Source: Nocardioides euryhalodurans
GTDB taxonomy: Bacteria; Actinomycetota; Actinomycetes; Propionibacteriales; Nocardioidaceae
Assembly: GCF_004564375.1 (NCBI RefSeq)
Contig: NZ_CP038267.1
Location: 3,412,501 to 3,476,500, forward strand
Length of the DNA: 64,000 bases
Direction of reading: 5' to 3'
Below the pieces are notes generated by a model, which saw only the letters and a list, made by a program, of their open reading frames with translations, ran no database searches and was not told where the DNA came from. The position numbers and the translations under genes were made by a program. This document shows, one piece after another, positions 54,168 to 61,996 of this stretch; the stretch's first letter is position 1; every line of letters begins with the position of its first letter.

Positions 54168-55025
54168 GTGGACGGGGACCAGCAGCCACTTCCGGAACCA
54201 GGGAGCGACGAACTCGCTGCTCTGGTCACCGATGCCGCCACGCGGGACATCTACGAGTTCCTCCATCGCCGTAGGGCTAACCCGCCGACCATGGTTGAGA
54301 TTCGCGCCTACATGGCCAACAAGGTCGGCGAGAGCCACTCCCAGACCGACCGGCGGGTCCGGTCCCTCCGTGAGCGCGGATTCGACCTCCCGACCGTCCA
54401 GAACGGCCGTGAGCACCGGTACGTGCTGAAAGGCTGGAGACCCGGAGGGCCTCGGAAGACCGGACCCAAGATCAGCAAGAAGATTCGAGCCCAGGTCCTG
54501 GCCCCTCAGCGTTGCGCTCAGTGCGGGAAGACCCCGCTGGAAGACGAAGTGAAGTTGGTCGTCGATCACAAGGTCCCGCAGGAGTGGGATGGTGGGGATG
54601 AGATCGAGAACCTGCAGCCCCTGTGCGAGGACTGCAACGGCGGGAAGAAGGCATGGTTCGCGACCTACGACGCCCACGCCGAGGAGATTCGCACCGCCAT
54701 CAACCACGAGGAGGTGCACCGGCGCATCGGTGAACTGCTCAAGGCGTTCGAGGGTGAGTGGGTCTACACCGAGTTGATCGGCATCGTCGCGTCCGCGCAG
54801 GCGTACCAGGAGGACTACCAGAAGCGCCTCCGGGAACTCCGCACCCTCGGCTGGGTGATCCCGCACCAGAAACGACACAACGAGGGTGCGCGTGTCAGGA
54901 CCTACTACAAGTGCGTGTCCTGGGAGCCTTGGCCGGACGGCCCGATCATCACTGAGATCAGACGCCGAGAGAAGGCCAACAAGGCAGCCAAGGCAGCCGC
55001 GAAGACGGAGGGGCAGACGGGGTGA
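54168..55025 (+). CDS. Winged-helix/HNH endonuclease
   Basis: This 285-aa protein has an N-terminal winged helix (IYEFLHRRRANPPTMVEIRA, then RRVRSLRERGFDLPTV) and a central HNH nuclease: C116-x2-C119, LVVDHKVPQEWDGG with D133-H134, ENLQPLCEDCNGGK with N148, and C153-x2-C156. The C-terminal third is helical. It overlaps the restriction-enzyme gene by 4 nt (GTGA). It could be a second restriction nuclease, a nickase or a regulator-nuclease for the same modification enzyme; its recognition sequence is unknown. Confidence 0.85.
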   Translation: MDGDQQPLPEPGSDELAALVTDAATRDIYEFLHRRRANPPTMVEIRAYMANKVGESHSQTDRRVRSLRERGFDLPTVQNGREHRYVLKGWRPGGPRKTGPKISKKIRAQVLAPQRCAQCGKTPLEDEVKLVVDHKVPQEWDGGDEIENLQPLCEDCNGGKKAWFATYDAHAEEIRTAINHEEVHRRIGELLKAFEGEWVYTELIGIVASAQAYQEDYQKRLRELRTLGWVIPHQKRHNEGARVRTYYKCVSWEPWPDGPIITEIRRREKANKAAKAAAKTEGQTG

Positions 55026-55816
55026 CGGCACCGGCTTTCGCTGCCCAACTGCTCGGCTGGAAGCAGAGCAGCAAGAACAAGGCCGGTTGGAACTGGGTGC
55101 CCAATGTCGCCGATGTCGACAACGTCGAGTCCCTGACCCTCGCTGCGGGCATGCTGGACAACCTCGGCGTCCTGTCGCCTCATCACGCCTCTCCGAACCC
55201 GACCGGCAAGCCGCTGGTGCTCCCGCCCTCGAACCCTGGCAGCCACCTGGAGAACCAGGTCAGGGCCACGCTGGACGCTGACCTGTGGTCGCTGGACCCG
55301 GCCCGCCAGTGGGAGGTCCGCCGGGGTGCCCTGATCACCGACTACGCCCAATACGCCCACCTGACCGCCATCGACGCGCTCATCCGGGCCGACCCCAACC
55401 TGCGGGTCACCGTCGGCCGGGACTACCTCATCAAGCCGGACGTGGTCGTCGGGCTCCACGGCACCCCTACCGTCACCGCCCACCCGTGGATGCACGCCGC
55501 CGTCTCCTGTAAGTGGACCATCCGCTCCGACCGGGTGCAGAACATCCGCCACGAGTTCGGGCAGATGATCCGCCACCGGCGCGGACGCCAGCCCCACCTC
55601 GTCACCGTCACCGCCGAACCGCTCCCGACCCGGCTCGCCTCAATCGCACGGGGCACCGGCGAGGTGGACGCCACCTACCACGTCGCGTTCGACGAACTCG
55701 CCGCCGCCGTCGCGGCCTCCAGCAACCAGGGCCAGCAGGACGCATGGGCAGAAGTGGTCGGGCAGGGCCGCCTACGGAACTACAACCTGCTCGCTGACTC
55801 TCTGGTGGCCTGGTAG
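55022..55816 (+). CDS. NgoMIV-family type II restriction endonuclease
   Basis: The 264-aa protein resembles NgoMIV-type enzymes, which cut GCCGGC. It has Glu77 in HLENQVRATLDADL, the PD-like KPD140VVVG, then the S-C-K164 motif in AVSCKWTIRSDRVQNIRHEF with Glu178, and the family stretch VTVTAEPLPTRLASIARGTG. In NgoMIV the matching residues are Asp140, Lys187 and two Glu. Specificity for GCCGGC is inferred from the family. The convergent C5-cytosine methyltransferase and the Vsr gene support a complete restriction system. Confidence 0.85.
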   Translation: MTAPAFAAQLLGWKQSSKNKAGWNWVPNVADVDNVESLTLAAGMLDNLGVLSPHHASPNPTGKPLVLPPSNPGSHLENQVRATLDADLWSLDPARQWEVRRGALITDYAQYAHLTAIDALIRADPNLRVTVGRDYLIKPDVVVGLHGTPTVTAHPWMHAAVSCKWTIRSDRVQNIRHEFGQMIRHRRGRQPHLVTVTAEPLPTRLASIARGTGEVDATYHVAFDELAAAVAASSNQGQQDAWAEVVGQGRLRNYNLLADSLVAW

Positions 55817-55872
55817 AACCCACCAGCGTTGTCGGCGGTCACCGGTACAATGGGACTGTCGTTGGTTGTGGT

Positions 55873-56208
55873 GTGCCAGTGGTCCTGGGTCTCGGAACCT
55901 GGGGCGCTTACGCAGGAGTCCTCATCGGGCTGCTCATCCTCGCCGCCGTTCGCCTCGTGAGCGAGCGTTCCCCCTGGGGTCGCTCAGACAAGGAGGCGCT
56001 TATGAACGGTAAGCACAGGGAGAGTAAGAAGACGAAGACAAACAACAACCGAACCATTTTCCAGTTTTTCATGGAGACGGTCTGGGCGTTCGGCGCTGGG
56101 GTAATGGCAGCCCACTGGCCTCCAGAGCCAACGAACAGAAGCCTCGGTCCTCGTTCGAGGGCCGGGGCTTCCGCGTTGTCCGGGGTAAGTCAGACGGCCC
56201 TGAGGTGA
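55873..56208 (+). CDS. Possible small membrane or basic protein, doubtful
   Basis: Two starts share one frame. GTG 55873 gives a transmembrane segment (AYAGVLIGLLILAAVRLVSE) and 111 aa. ATG 56002, with a strong AAGGAGG 5 nt upstream, gives a 68-aa basic Lys/Asn-rich peptide (MNGKHRESKKTKTNNNRT). The middle is AT-richer than its surroundings, and TACAAT upstream looks like a -10. The 3' end runs through the terminator hairpin and overlaps the methyltransferase gene, which argues against part of it being coding. Confidence 0.35.
   Translation: MPVVLGLGTWGAYAGVLIGLLILAAVRLVSERSPWGRSDKEALMNGKHRESKKTKTNNNRTIFQFFMETVWAFGAGVMAAHWPPEPTNRSLGPRSRAGASALSGVSQTALR
56138..56171. terminator. Bidirectional terminator hairpin between restriction and methylase genes
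   Basis: GAAGCCTCGGTCCTCG pairs with CGAGGGCCGGGGCTTC (16-bp stem with two G-T pairs, 2-nt loop). It lies between the convergent endonuclease and methyltransferase genes and can serve both. No T-tract is present. Confidence 0.6.
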
Positions 56209-57191
56209 CGCTCGGAGGTCTCCTCGCCAACCGGGACCTCGCTCGCGCCGATGTGCTTGCGGATGGCCTTGCCGATCGCCTTCGCGACCGGAGGCGGGAA
56301 CGCGTTGCCAACCTGGCGGTAGGAAGCGGTCTTGCGCCCGGAGAACACCCAGTCCGCCGGGAAGCCCTGGATGAGGGCAGCCATCTGCACCGTGATCCGG
56401 GGGACGTAGTCGACCGGGTACGACTCGTCGGGGATCTCGTTCGCGAGACCCTTGCCGTCCACGCCGAGGTTCAGCCACGCGGCACGAGCACGGGTCGGGC
56501 CCAGGTCGGGGCCACCGTGTTTACGGGACCCGCCCACGAGGGTCGGGCCGATGCCGTTCGCCTTCGCGGCCCACGCAGCGGCACCTTCCCAGCCGCGGCT
56601 CTTCATGAGCGGCAAGAGTGTCTTCCCGACGGTCGGCGGTGTGCCCACCGGCTCCGGCCAGTGGAACTCCTCGCCATACTCCTTCTTCGCCGCGACCAGG
56701 ATGAACCGGGGCCGCAACTGCGGGACGCCGTGCTCGGAGGCGTTGATGACCTGCCAGTCGGCGTGGTAGCCGAGTTCGTCCAGCGTGTCGAGGATGCTCT
56801 GGCGGTACGGGGCGAACTTGGCGGTCGAGAGCCCCCGGACGTTTTCGAGCATCACTGCCTTGGGCTCGATCTCCTCGACCAGACGCATCGCTTGCGGGAA
56901 CAGGTCGCGCTCGTCGTCAGCGCCCAACTGCTTCCCAGCGATCGAGAACGGCGGGCACGGCACGCCTCCGGCGAGCAGGTCAATCTCGCCCTTGTACGGC
57001 AGGCCGTCGAAGTCGTGAACGTCCTTCTCGATGACGTCCCACTCCGGTCGATTCAGCCGCAGCGTCTCGCACGCATCAGGATCAATCTCGATCGCGGCAG
57101 CGTGAGCGAACCCGGCCTGCTCAAGCCCGAGAGACTGACCCCCAGCCCCGGCGCAAATCTCCAGTACGGACAGGTCGGTGACCGTGGTCAT
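56190..57191 (-). CDS. DNA C5-cytosine methyltransferase
   Basis: This 333-aa enzyme has the m5C motifs in order: I (EICAGAGGQSLGLEQAGF), IV (GGVPCPPFSIAGKQLG, catalytic Cys of the PC pair), VI (VMLENVRGLSTAKF), VIII (VPQLRPRFILVAAK), a target-recognition region, and X (SYRQVGNAFPPPVA). It methylates cytosine, presumably in the same site as the adjacent NgoMIV-type enzyme, protecting the host. GAGGAGAG lies about 8 nt before the ATG. It is convergent with the nuclease genes and divergent from vsr. Confidence 0.92.
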   Translation of the reverse strand: MTTVTDLSVLEICAGAGGQSLGLEQAGFAHAAAIEIDPDACETLRLNRPEWDVIEKDVHDFDGLPYKGEIDLLAGGVPCPPFSIAGKQLGADDERDLFPQAMRLVEEIEPKAVMLENVRGLSTAKFAPYRQSILDTLDELGYHADWQVINASEHGVPQLRPRFILVAAKKEYGEEFHWPEPVGTPPTVGKTLLPLMKSRGWEGAAAWAAKANGIGPTLVGGSRKHGGPDLGPTRARAAWLNLGVDGKGLANEIPDESYPVDYVPRITVQMAALIQGFPADWVFSGRKTASYRQVGNAFPPPVAKAIGKAIRKHIGASEVPVGEETSERHLRAV

Positions 57192-57306
57192 GATGTTTGG
57201 CTCTCCTCAGGCATGGCGGTGCGACCCCTCCGACGGCCCTTTGGGGGAAGCGCCGCCGTAAGGGCATTCTGGCTTACGGCGGACCAGTAAACAGGGAGGT
57301 TGGGAC

Positions 57307-57777
57307 ATGGTGGACGACATAGCCTCTGACCTGCGGAAACGCGGGGATGAGCATGTCTCCGGCGTGTCGTCCTACGTGACCACGCCGGGCCGGTCCCGGA
57401 ACATGGCCGCCATCCGGCGAACCGACACCAAGCCCGAGATCGCGCTCCGGTCCGCGCTCCACCGGCGCGGGCTTCGGTTCCGAAAGGACCTCCGCCTGAA
57501 CCTGGGCCCGGTCAAGCCGCGCCCCGACATCGTGTTCACCCGCGCCAAGGTCGCAGTCTTCGTCGACGGGTGCTTCTGGCACTGCTGCCCCGAGCACGGC
57601 AAGCCGCCCTCACAGAACACCGGCTACTGGGGCCCCAAACTGGCCCGCAACGTTGAACGGGACCGCCGATACGACGCTACCCTGACCACCCACGGTTGGC
57701 AGGTGGTCAGGATCTGGGAGCACGTGCCGCTCGCCGAGGCGGTGGCGGCCGTCGAGGACGCCCTGACGGTTGACTGA
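57307..57777 (+). CDS. vsr: Very-short-patch repair endonuclease
   Basis: This 156-aa protein has RNMAAIRRTDTKPEIALRSA, the catalytic PRPDIVFTRA, the zinc/active region VAVFVDGCFWHCCPEHG, and NTGYWGPKLARNVERD, all typical of Vsr. It nicks beside T in T-G mismatches formed by deamination of 5-methylcytosine, so it limits mutation by the neighbouring methyltransferase. A purine-rich GGGAGG is about 13 nt before the ATG. It is divergent from the methyltransferase with about 115 bp between. Confidence 0.93.
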   Translation: MVDDIASDLRKRGDEHVSGVSSYVTTPGRSRNMAAIRRTDTKPEIALRSALHRRGLRFRKDLRLNLGPVKPRPDIVFTRAKVAVFVDGCFWHCCPEHGKPPSQNTGYWGPKLARNVERDRRYDATLTTHGWQVVRIWEHVPLAEAVAAVEDALTVD

Positions 57778-57807
57778 CCTACGCCGCAGCACTTGCCGTG
57801 CAGCGGC

Positions 57808-58545
57808 TTAGGCCGCGCACCAACCACATGTCCTCATATGGGTGCTGAGAAATCGCTCCCTATTGGCGATCAGGTATCCGGCCTCCTTGAGGGCCCGCTC
57901 AAATCCCCGGCCCGGCACCCCGGCGTAGTCCCAGTGGTCGCCCCCTGCCGAGCCGCGGCACGGAAGGCTGGCTTCCACACGATGGACAATCCCGACTTCA
58001 GGCCAGTCCGAGTCGAGACGGCGAACCGTTACGAATCCGTCGTCACTTGTCCATTTGCCGCCGAGGGCGAGCAGGAAGTCGATGACGTCCAGCGGAAGTA
58101 CGGGTAGATGAAGCGACTCGTCGTCCTCATCTACCCACGTTGTGATGAGGTCTTCCCGGTCCGCTACCACGCACAGGAGCACGGCTGTCAGGCTCGCTAA
58201 AGGGTCGAGGTGGTACGGATTCGGAAAGCATCGAACGCACCAGCCTTGGTCGGGGCACCGAAGAGATTCGGCGATGTGGAGGTCATGAGCAATCGGGTCA
58301 GTCGTGCGGGCCTGGGTCCATTCTTCGAGGGCTGCGTCAACGGCTGTGACCGTCTCTCTGGCGGTAGAGAACGGTGGAAGGTCGATCATCTCCGCGATCT
58401 CGCGGGCGCAACTCTCACTTCCAGGGAAGACGCTTCCCCGCATGCAGGCGTGGGCCGCTTCCCGGATGCGTGTTTGTGGCGTGGGGGCGCGGACCGGGCG
58501 CGCCGGGGCGCTCCCGAGGTCGTCTACGGAGGGGGGCATTGTCAT
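57808..58545 (-). CDS. Unknown island protein (245 aa)
   Basis: The protein has an N-terminal Pro/Arg-rich part, then a mainly helical region (REIAEMIDLPPFSTARETVT) with a cysteine pair near CPDQGWCVRCFPNPYHLDPL, and a C-terminal strand-rich part with GWCAA at the end. I recognise no family. Two starts are possible: ATG 58545 with GGAG 7 nt upstream (chosen), or GTG 58671 in a GTGA overlap with the gene before, which adds a compositionally odd 42-residue tail. It is probably co-transcribed with the gene upstream. Confidence 0.6.
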   Translation of the reverse strand: MTMPPSVDDLGSAPARPVRAPTPQTRIREAAHACMRGSVFPGSESCAREIAEMIDLPPFSTARETVTAVDAALEEWTQARTTDPIAHDLHIAESLRCPDQGWCVRCFPNPYHLDPLASLTAVLLCVVADREDLITTWVDEDDESLHLPVLPLDVIDFLLALGGKWTSDDGFVTVRRLDSDWPEVGIVHRVEASLPCRGSAGGDHWDYAGVPGRGFERALKEAGYLIANRERFLSTHMRTCGWCAA

Positions 58546-58667
58546 CTCGCGGCTCCAGGTCAGGCGTGGCCGAGGGGCGCTCGGCCTTGGACGCTTCCTC
58601 GCTGACATGTATCGGCATCCCGATTGAGAAACCTGCTGGTCGAGGCCGCCGACATGGCGAGCGCCTC

Positions 58668-59417
58668 TCACTCATCGCATGCGGATAGCCACGAGTCTGC
58701 TGACCCGACGACGCCTGCCGCTCGATACTCCGCCTCGTCGACGGCCCAAATGTCGCAGTCATAGGGAGGGAGGGTGTGCTCAAGCAAGATGATGCAGATG
58801 TCATCGACGCGTGCCCCCAGTTCGATTGCGCGTTTCCTAACGGCCGGAATGCTGTCCTTCTCGGACTGCTCGCTTAGAACCCAGTCGGCGTCTTGCACCA
58901 CGGTGGCAGGCAACACCCAGCCGCCTTCGACCGGGCTCGTCCGGTCTAGTGCCACCAGCACCAGAAAGGCCGAGACCCGGTCGCTTTTCGTAATCGTGAA
59001 GCGGCCGCGCATGCATGCCTTCACTGAGAAGGCCCCGAGGTAGGGGTCCTCGCTGCGGGCTCGCTGATTGAAGATTGCGATGTCGTCCTCATGAGGGAGT
59101 CCGAGCCGGCGGACCCTCATTCGTAACCTGACCGGGCAGCGAGGATCGGTCAGCGGCCCAACGTCGGGAGTCAGGTAGCGGCGGAGCAGACCAGCGTTCA
59201 ACGCGTGAAACACGAGGGATTCGAAGATGACTGCGTTCACCTGAGGGGGGCTGAGGTAGCGCCCGACCCGGCGAGACGCGGCTCGCAGGTCGTGAGCGGT
59301 CTTCAGGTCCCACCAGGTGTCGAGCACGCTGCGAATAGTGCGGGGGTCGATAGGTAGCGAAGAATCGTGGACGTGGGTGGTGCCGGGAACACGAACTCGG
59401 GACTGGCTTCGGGTCAT
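58668..59417 (-). CDS. Unknown island protein, possible PD-(D/E)XK nuclease fold
   Basis: The 249-aa protein has IFESLVFHALNAGLLRRYL, then GLPHEDDIAIFNQRARSEDP and YLGAFSVKACMRGRFTIT. A Glu followed by an Asp-Asp-Ile strand and an xVK strand is the rough shape of a PD-(D/E)XK restriction core (E..DD..SVK). No named family is recognised. ATG 59417 was preferred to GTG 59429. It overlaps the gene after it by 4 nt if that starts at GTG 58671, so the pair looks like a small two-gene defence module. Confidence 0.55.
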   Translation of the reverse strand: MTRSQSRVRVPGTTHVHDSSLPIDPRTIRSVLDTWWDLKTAHDLRAASRRVGRYLSPPQVNAVIFESLVFHALNAGLLRRYLTPDVGPLTDPRCPVRLRMRVRRLGLPHEDDIAIFNQRARSEDPYLGAFSVKACMRGRFTITKSDRVSAFLVLVALDRTSPVEGGWVLPATVVQDADWVLSEQSEKDSIPAVRKRAIELGARVDDICIILLEHTLPPYDCDIWAVDEAEYRAAGVVGSADSWLSACDE

Positions 59418-59673
59418 AGTTCTGCTCACTTCGCTTCCACCGTCGGCAACCGCGCGGCGAGAGGGGCCTACGCCGATCCACGTGATCGTGGCCTACCTGC
59501 TCCCGGCCGTGCGTTATGCGTCTGACGAAACCAGAGGAGCCCGAAACACGTTCCTCGGTTCGCAGGCGTCACAGGCCGACCGGTGTGCTCGTTCAGGCCG
59601 GACTACCTAGCAGGACGAGCAGACTTGAGGTGACTAGGAACGGCGCGAGGGCATGCGTGTTCGCCGGAGTTGC

Positions 59674-59922
59674 TTATCCGCAGTTGTGATGCAGGGCCTC
59701 GTCGATCGCATCCTGCGCGGATGGCCCCTGATGGATCACGGTGTCGTCGTCGTTGCGCGCGACGGCGTACCGGCCTCCGGCCCACTCGTACATGAAGTCC
59801 TCGATGTCATCTTGTTGCAGGTCCACGACGCGCATGCAGCCGCAGTCGGTTGCCCAGGTGCCAGATAAGCCGATGAGCAACTCGACGGCTGCGTAGTCGA
59901 AGCGGGGGCTGGGGTCGCTCAT
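59674..59922 (-). CDS. Small unknown island protein, 82 aa
   Basis: The protein contains ELLIGLSGTWATDCGCMRVV with a C-G-C pair, acidic DLQQDDIEDFMYEWAGGRYA, and a C-terminal helix with ALHHNCG. No family is recognised. ATG 59922 overlaps the stop of the gene before it (ATGA). Its size and coupling would fit a toxin-antitoxin or immunity-type pair, but there is no motif evidence for this. Confidence 0.55.
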   Translation of the reverse strand: MSDPSPRFDYAAVELLIGLSGTWATDCGCMRVVDLQQDDIEDFMYEWAGGRYAVARNDDDTVIHQGPSAQDAIDEALHHNCG

Positions 59923-60224
59923 GCGGGCGTGTACTCCTCTGCGAACTGGTTTGCTGTGACGACCAGCCAGCCGTTCTCGTCGTCCCAGACGATCCACTCG
60001 TCAAGCAGGGCTGTTCGTAGTCGTTCCTCGTCTGCGTCGACCCAATCCACTTGCACCACTTGCTTGGGGGTGTCCTTGAAGGTGTGGTCGACTCGCCCGT
60101 CAGTGGCCGTGCTGTACATGGCACTTCCGTTGGACCTGAGCCAGGCGATGAGCGGTTCCGGGTCCGTGTAGGGCAGCATCGCCTCTACACGTCGACCTTC
60201 AGGCCCGAGATAGATGTTGGACAC
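59919..60224 (-). CDS. Small unknown island protein, 101 aa
   Basis: The protein has an N-terminal GPEGRRVEAMLPYTDPEPLI and a strand-rich middle (KQVVQVDWVDADEERLRTAL), with WVVWDDENGWLVVTANQF-like residues near the end. It starts at GTG 60224, 8 nt after TAGGCT, which may be a leaderless -10. It is coupled to the 82-aa gene. No family is recognised. Confidence 0.55.
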   Translation of the reverse strand: MSNIYLGPEGRRVEAMLPYTDPEPLIAWLRSNGSAMYSTATDGRVDHTFKDTPKQVVQVDWVDADEERLRTALLDEWIVWDDENGWLVVTANQFAEEYTPA

Positions 60225-60511
60225 GAGGAGTGAGCCTAGGTGGTCGCGTCGACGCCCTCATTGGCAGTGGCCCAGGGGCATGCAGAGGAACGGGCACGTG
60301 CGCCTGTGCGGGATGCTCGAACGGCGACAGACGTTGGGCAGGGTGTCCACATCTGTGGACGCGTCGGGAGCGCGCATCGGATGCAGGCTGCTGTCCGGGG
60401 CACCGGCGGCCTCGTAGCGGCTGGTCGTCCCGAGCCGGGTGGGCAGGTCTTGTGGAACCCTGGTGCCGCCCTGGCGGCCAGTCCCGGCGGTCGCTCTCCG
60501 AGCGGCCGGGC
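60225..60511. other. Gene-free stretch between the small genes and the HEPN gene
   Basis: No convincing gene is seen, although long frames run through it. It must contain divergent promoters for both sides. No clear repeat or hairpin stands out. Confidence 0.5.
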
Positions 60512-60523
60512 GATACTGGCGCG
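60512..60523 (+). promoter_or_regulatory. -10-like element for HEPN gene
   Basis: GATACT is followed by 6 nt and then ATG 60524, with no Shine-Dalgarno sequence, fitting the leaderless pattern seen elsewhere. Confidence 0.45.
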
Positions 60524-61981
60524 ATGACGAGCACCCCCGACCCTGATTGTGGCTGCCGGCACACGCTGACCAATGAGGCGGGGGAGGAGTTCACGATCAT
60601 CCATCAGATGCCGAAGGCGCTTTCGCACTACTACCCGCTGCCGGACCTCGCTACTGGCGTGATCCCCTTGTATCGGGGGAAGTTCCAGACCGATGGCAAG
60701 CGCTACCGGGGTGTCATCAGCCTGAGCCTTGACCCGCGCCCAACCGTCGACGTGAGCGGCGTCCGAAACGTCACGATCGAGGACATCATGGCGCTCGACG
60801 GCAGCCGGGGCTCGGCGAAGTGGGTTGACCGCCCGACTGTTGCCGTGGACGTCAAGGAGGTTCCCAAGCCACCCAAGACCCCGCATCTGCGGTGGAGCCG
60901 CAAGGCGGGCACCGAGCGCCGTTCCTGGGACCCGGCACCCATCGACGTGGGATCGGGACCGGTCGACGAGATCACGTTCTTCGTGCTGAACGGCTGGCTT
61001 GCCTTCGACGGCCTGAACACCTGCTACGACGGCCACGATCGGCCCGGCCGAGTGCAGATTGGTCTTGGCGAGTGGGAACTTCGCATCGAGCCGCGGGGTG
61101 ACCATGCGCCGAAGGTGGTTCGGGACCATTCGCGCGGGCGCGGTCAAAGCGCGGTGACGCACGTGGGGCGCATCCGTCGATTGGACGGTGTCGACTTCGA
61201 GCCCCTCGACGCTGTCGGGGTGTTGGAGGTGGTTGAGACCCTCGTGTCGTTCGCTCTTGGGCGGGTGACGAGCGTGGCACTCCCAGTCGGGATGCTGAAC
61301 GGCAAGCCCGTCTGGACGCGCTGGTCCGCACTACGCGCGGTCGACCGCCCGCTCGGAAGCACACCTTGGCTAGATGCCTCCAGGGCGGCGGCACAACTCG
61401 CCGAGTTGTTCCAATGCGGGCATGCGGCCTCGCTCGACGCTCTGAAGTGGGAGGTGTTCCAGCGGACGCTGGGCTACTACTTCTCGGCGAACTTCGAGGC
61501 GACGGTCACGATGAAGGTGATGCTGCCGGTCTCAGGGCTCCTGATGCTGTCGTTCGCCTACTTCGTCGAGACTCTCCCTCCAGGGGATCCAGCCAGGCTG
61601 TCGAAGAAGGCTTGGAAGGCACTGACGGCGGAGGAGGCCATTCGGCTCCTGCTGGACCGCATGGCAGCGGACACGGCTGTGCCTGGTCACCTCGCGCACC
61701 TCGTGGGGGTCCAGTCGAAGTTGGCAACTGCTGCGAATCCTGCCCCGGACGGACTGAGTTGCGTGGTCAAGATGCGTAACGACGTGGCACATCCCGAGCG
61801 CGCCAGGCTCGCGCGGTGGGACACCTACGAGTGGGCGGAGGCTGGGTTCGTAGCGATGGGGTTCTTCGATGCCGCGATGCTGTGGTGGCTGGACTACCAG
61901 GGCCGCTACATCCCCCGCAGTGCAAAGCACCGATCGGCCGGGGACGCGGTTGACGTTCCCTGGGGGTCCGGCACGTCCTGA
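60524..61981 (+). CDS. HEPN-domain protein, ApeA-like candidate antiviral RNase
   Basis: The 485-aa protein has a beta-rich N-terminal half (YRGVISLSLDPRPTVDVSGV to LGEWELRIEPRGDHAP) and a helical C-terminal half (SLDALKWEVFQRTLGYYFSA) ending in R418-N-D-V-A-H423, the Rx4H motif of HEPN ribonucleases. That architecture resembles ApeA-type antiviral proteins, which are thought to act by cutting RNA in infected cells. The upstream in-frame extension to 60230 is unlikely to be coding. The convergent DUF4238 gene ends 15 nt away. Confidence 0.65.
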   Translation: MTSTPDPDCGCRHTLTNEAGEEFTIIHQMPKALSHYYPLPDLATGVIPLYRGKFQTDGKRYRGVISLSLDPRPTVDVSGVRNVTIEDIMALDGSRGSAKWVDRPTVAVDVKEVPKPPKTPHLRWSRKAGTERRSWDPAPIDVGSGPVDEITFFVLNGWLAFDGLNTCYDGHDRPGRVQIGLGEWELRIEPRGDHAPKVVRDHSRGRGQSAVTHVGRIRRLDGVDFEPLDAVGVLEVVETLVSFALGRVTSVALPVGMLNGKPVWTRWSALRAVDRPLGSTPWLDASRAAAQLAELFQCGHAASLDALKWEVFQRTLGYYFSANFEATVTMKVMLPVSGLLMLSFAYFVETLPPGDPARLSKKAWKALTAEEAIRLLLDRMAADTAVPGHLAHLVGVQSKLATAANPAPDGLSCVVKMRNDVAHPERARLARWDTYEWAEAGFVAMGFFDAAMLWWLDYQGRYIPRSAKHRSAGDAVDVPWGSGTS

Positions 61982-61996
61982 ACCACACGGGGGACA

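Noticed and set aside
60230..60523. N-terminal extension of the HEPN protein
   Set aside because: Residues are Cys/Arg/Gly-rich and unlike the rest, and a -10-like hexamer sits just before ATG 60524.
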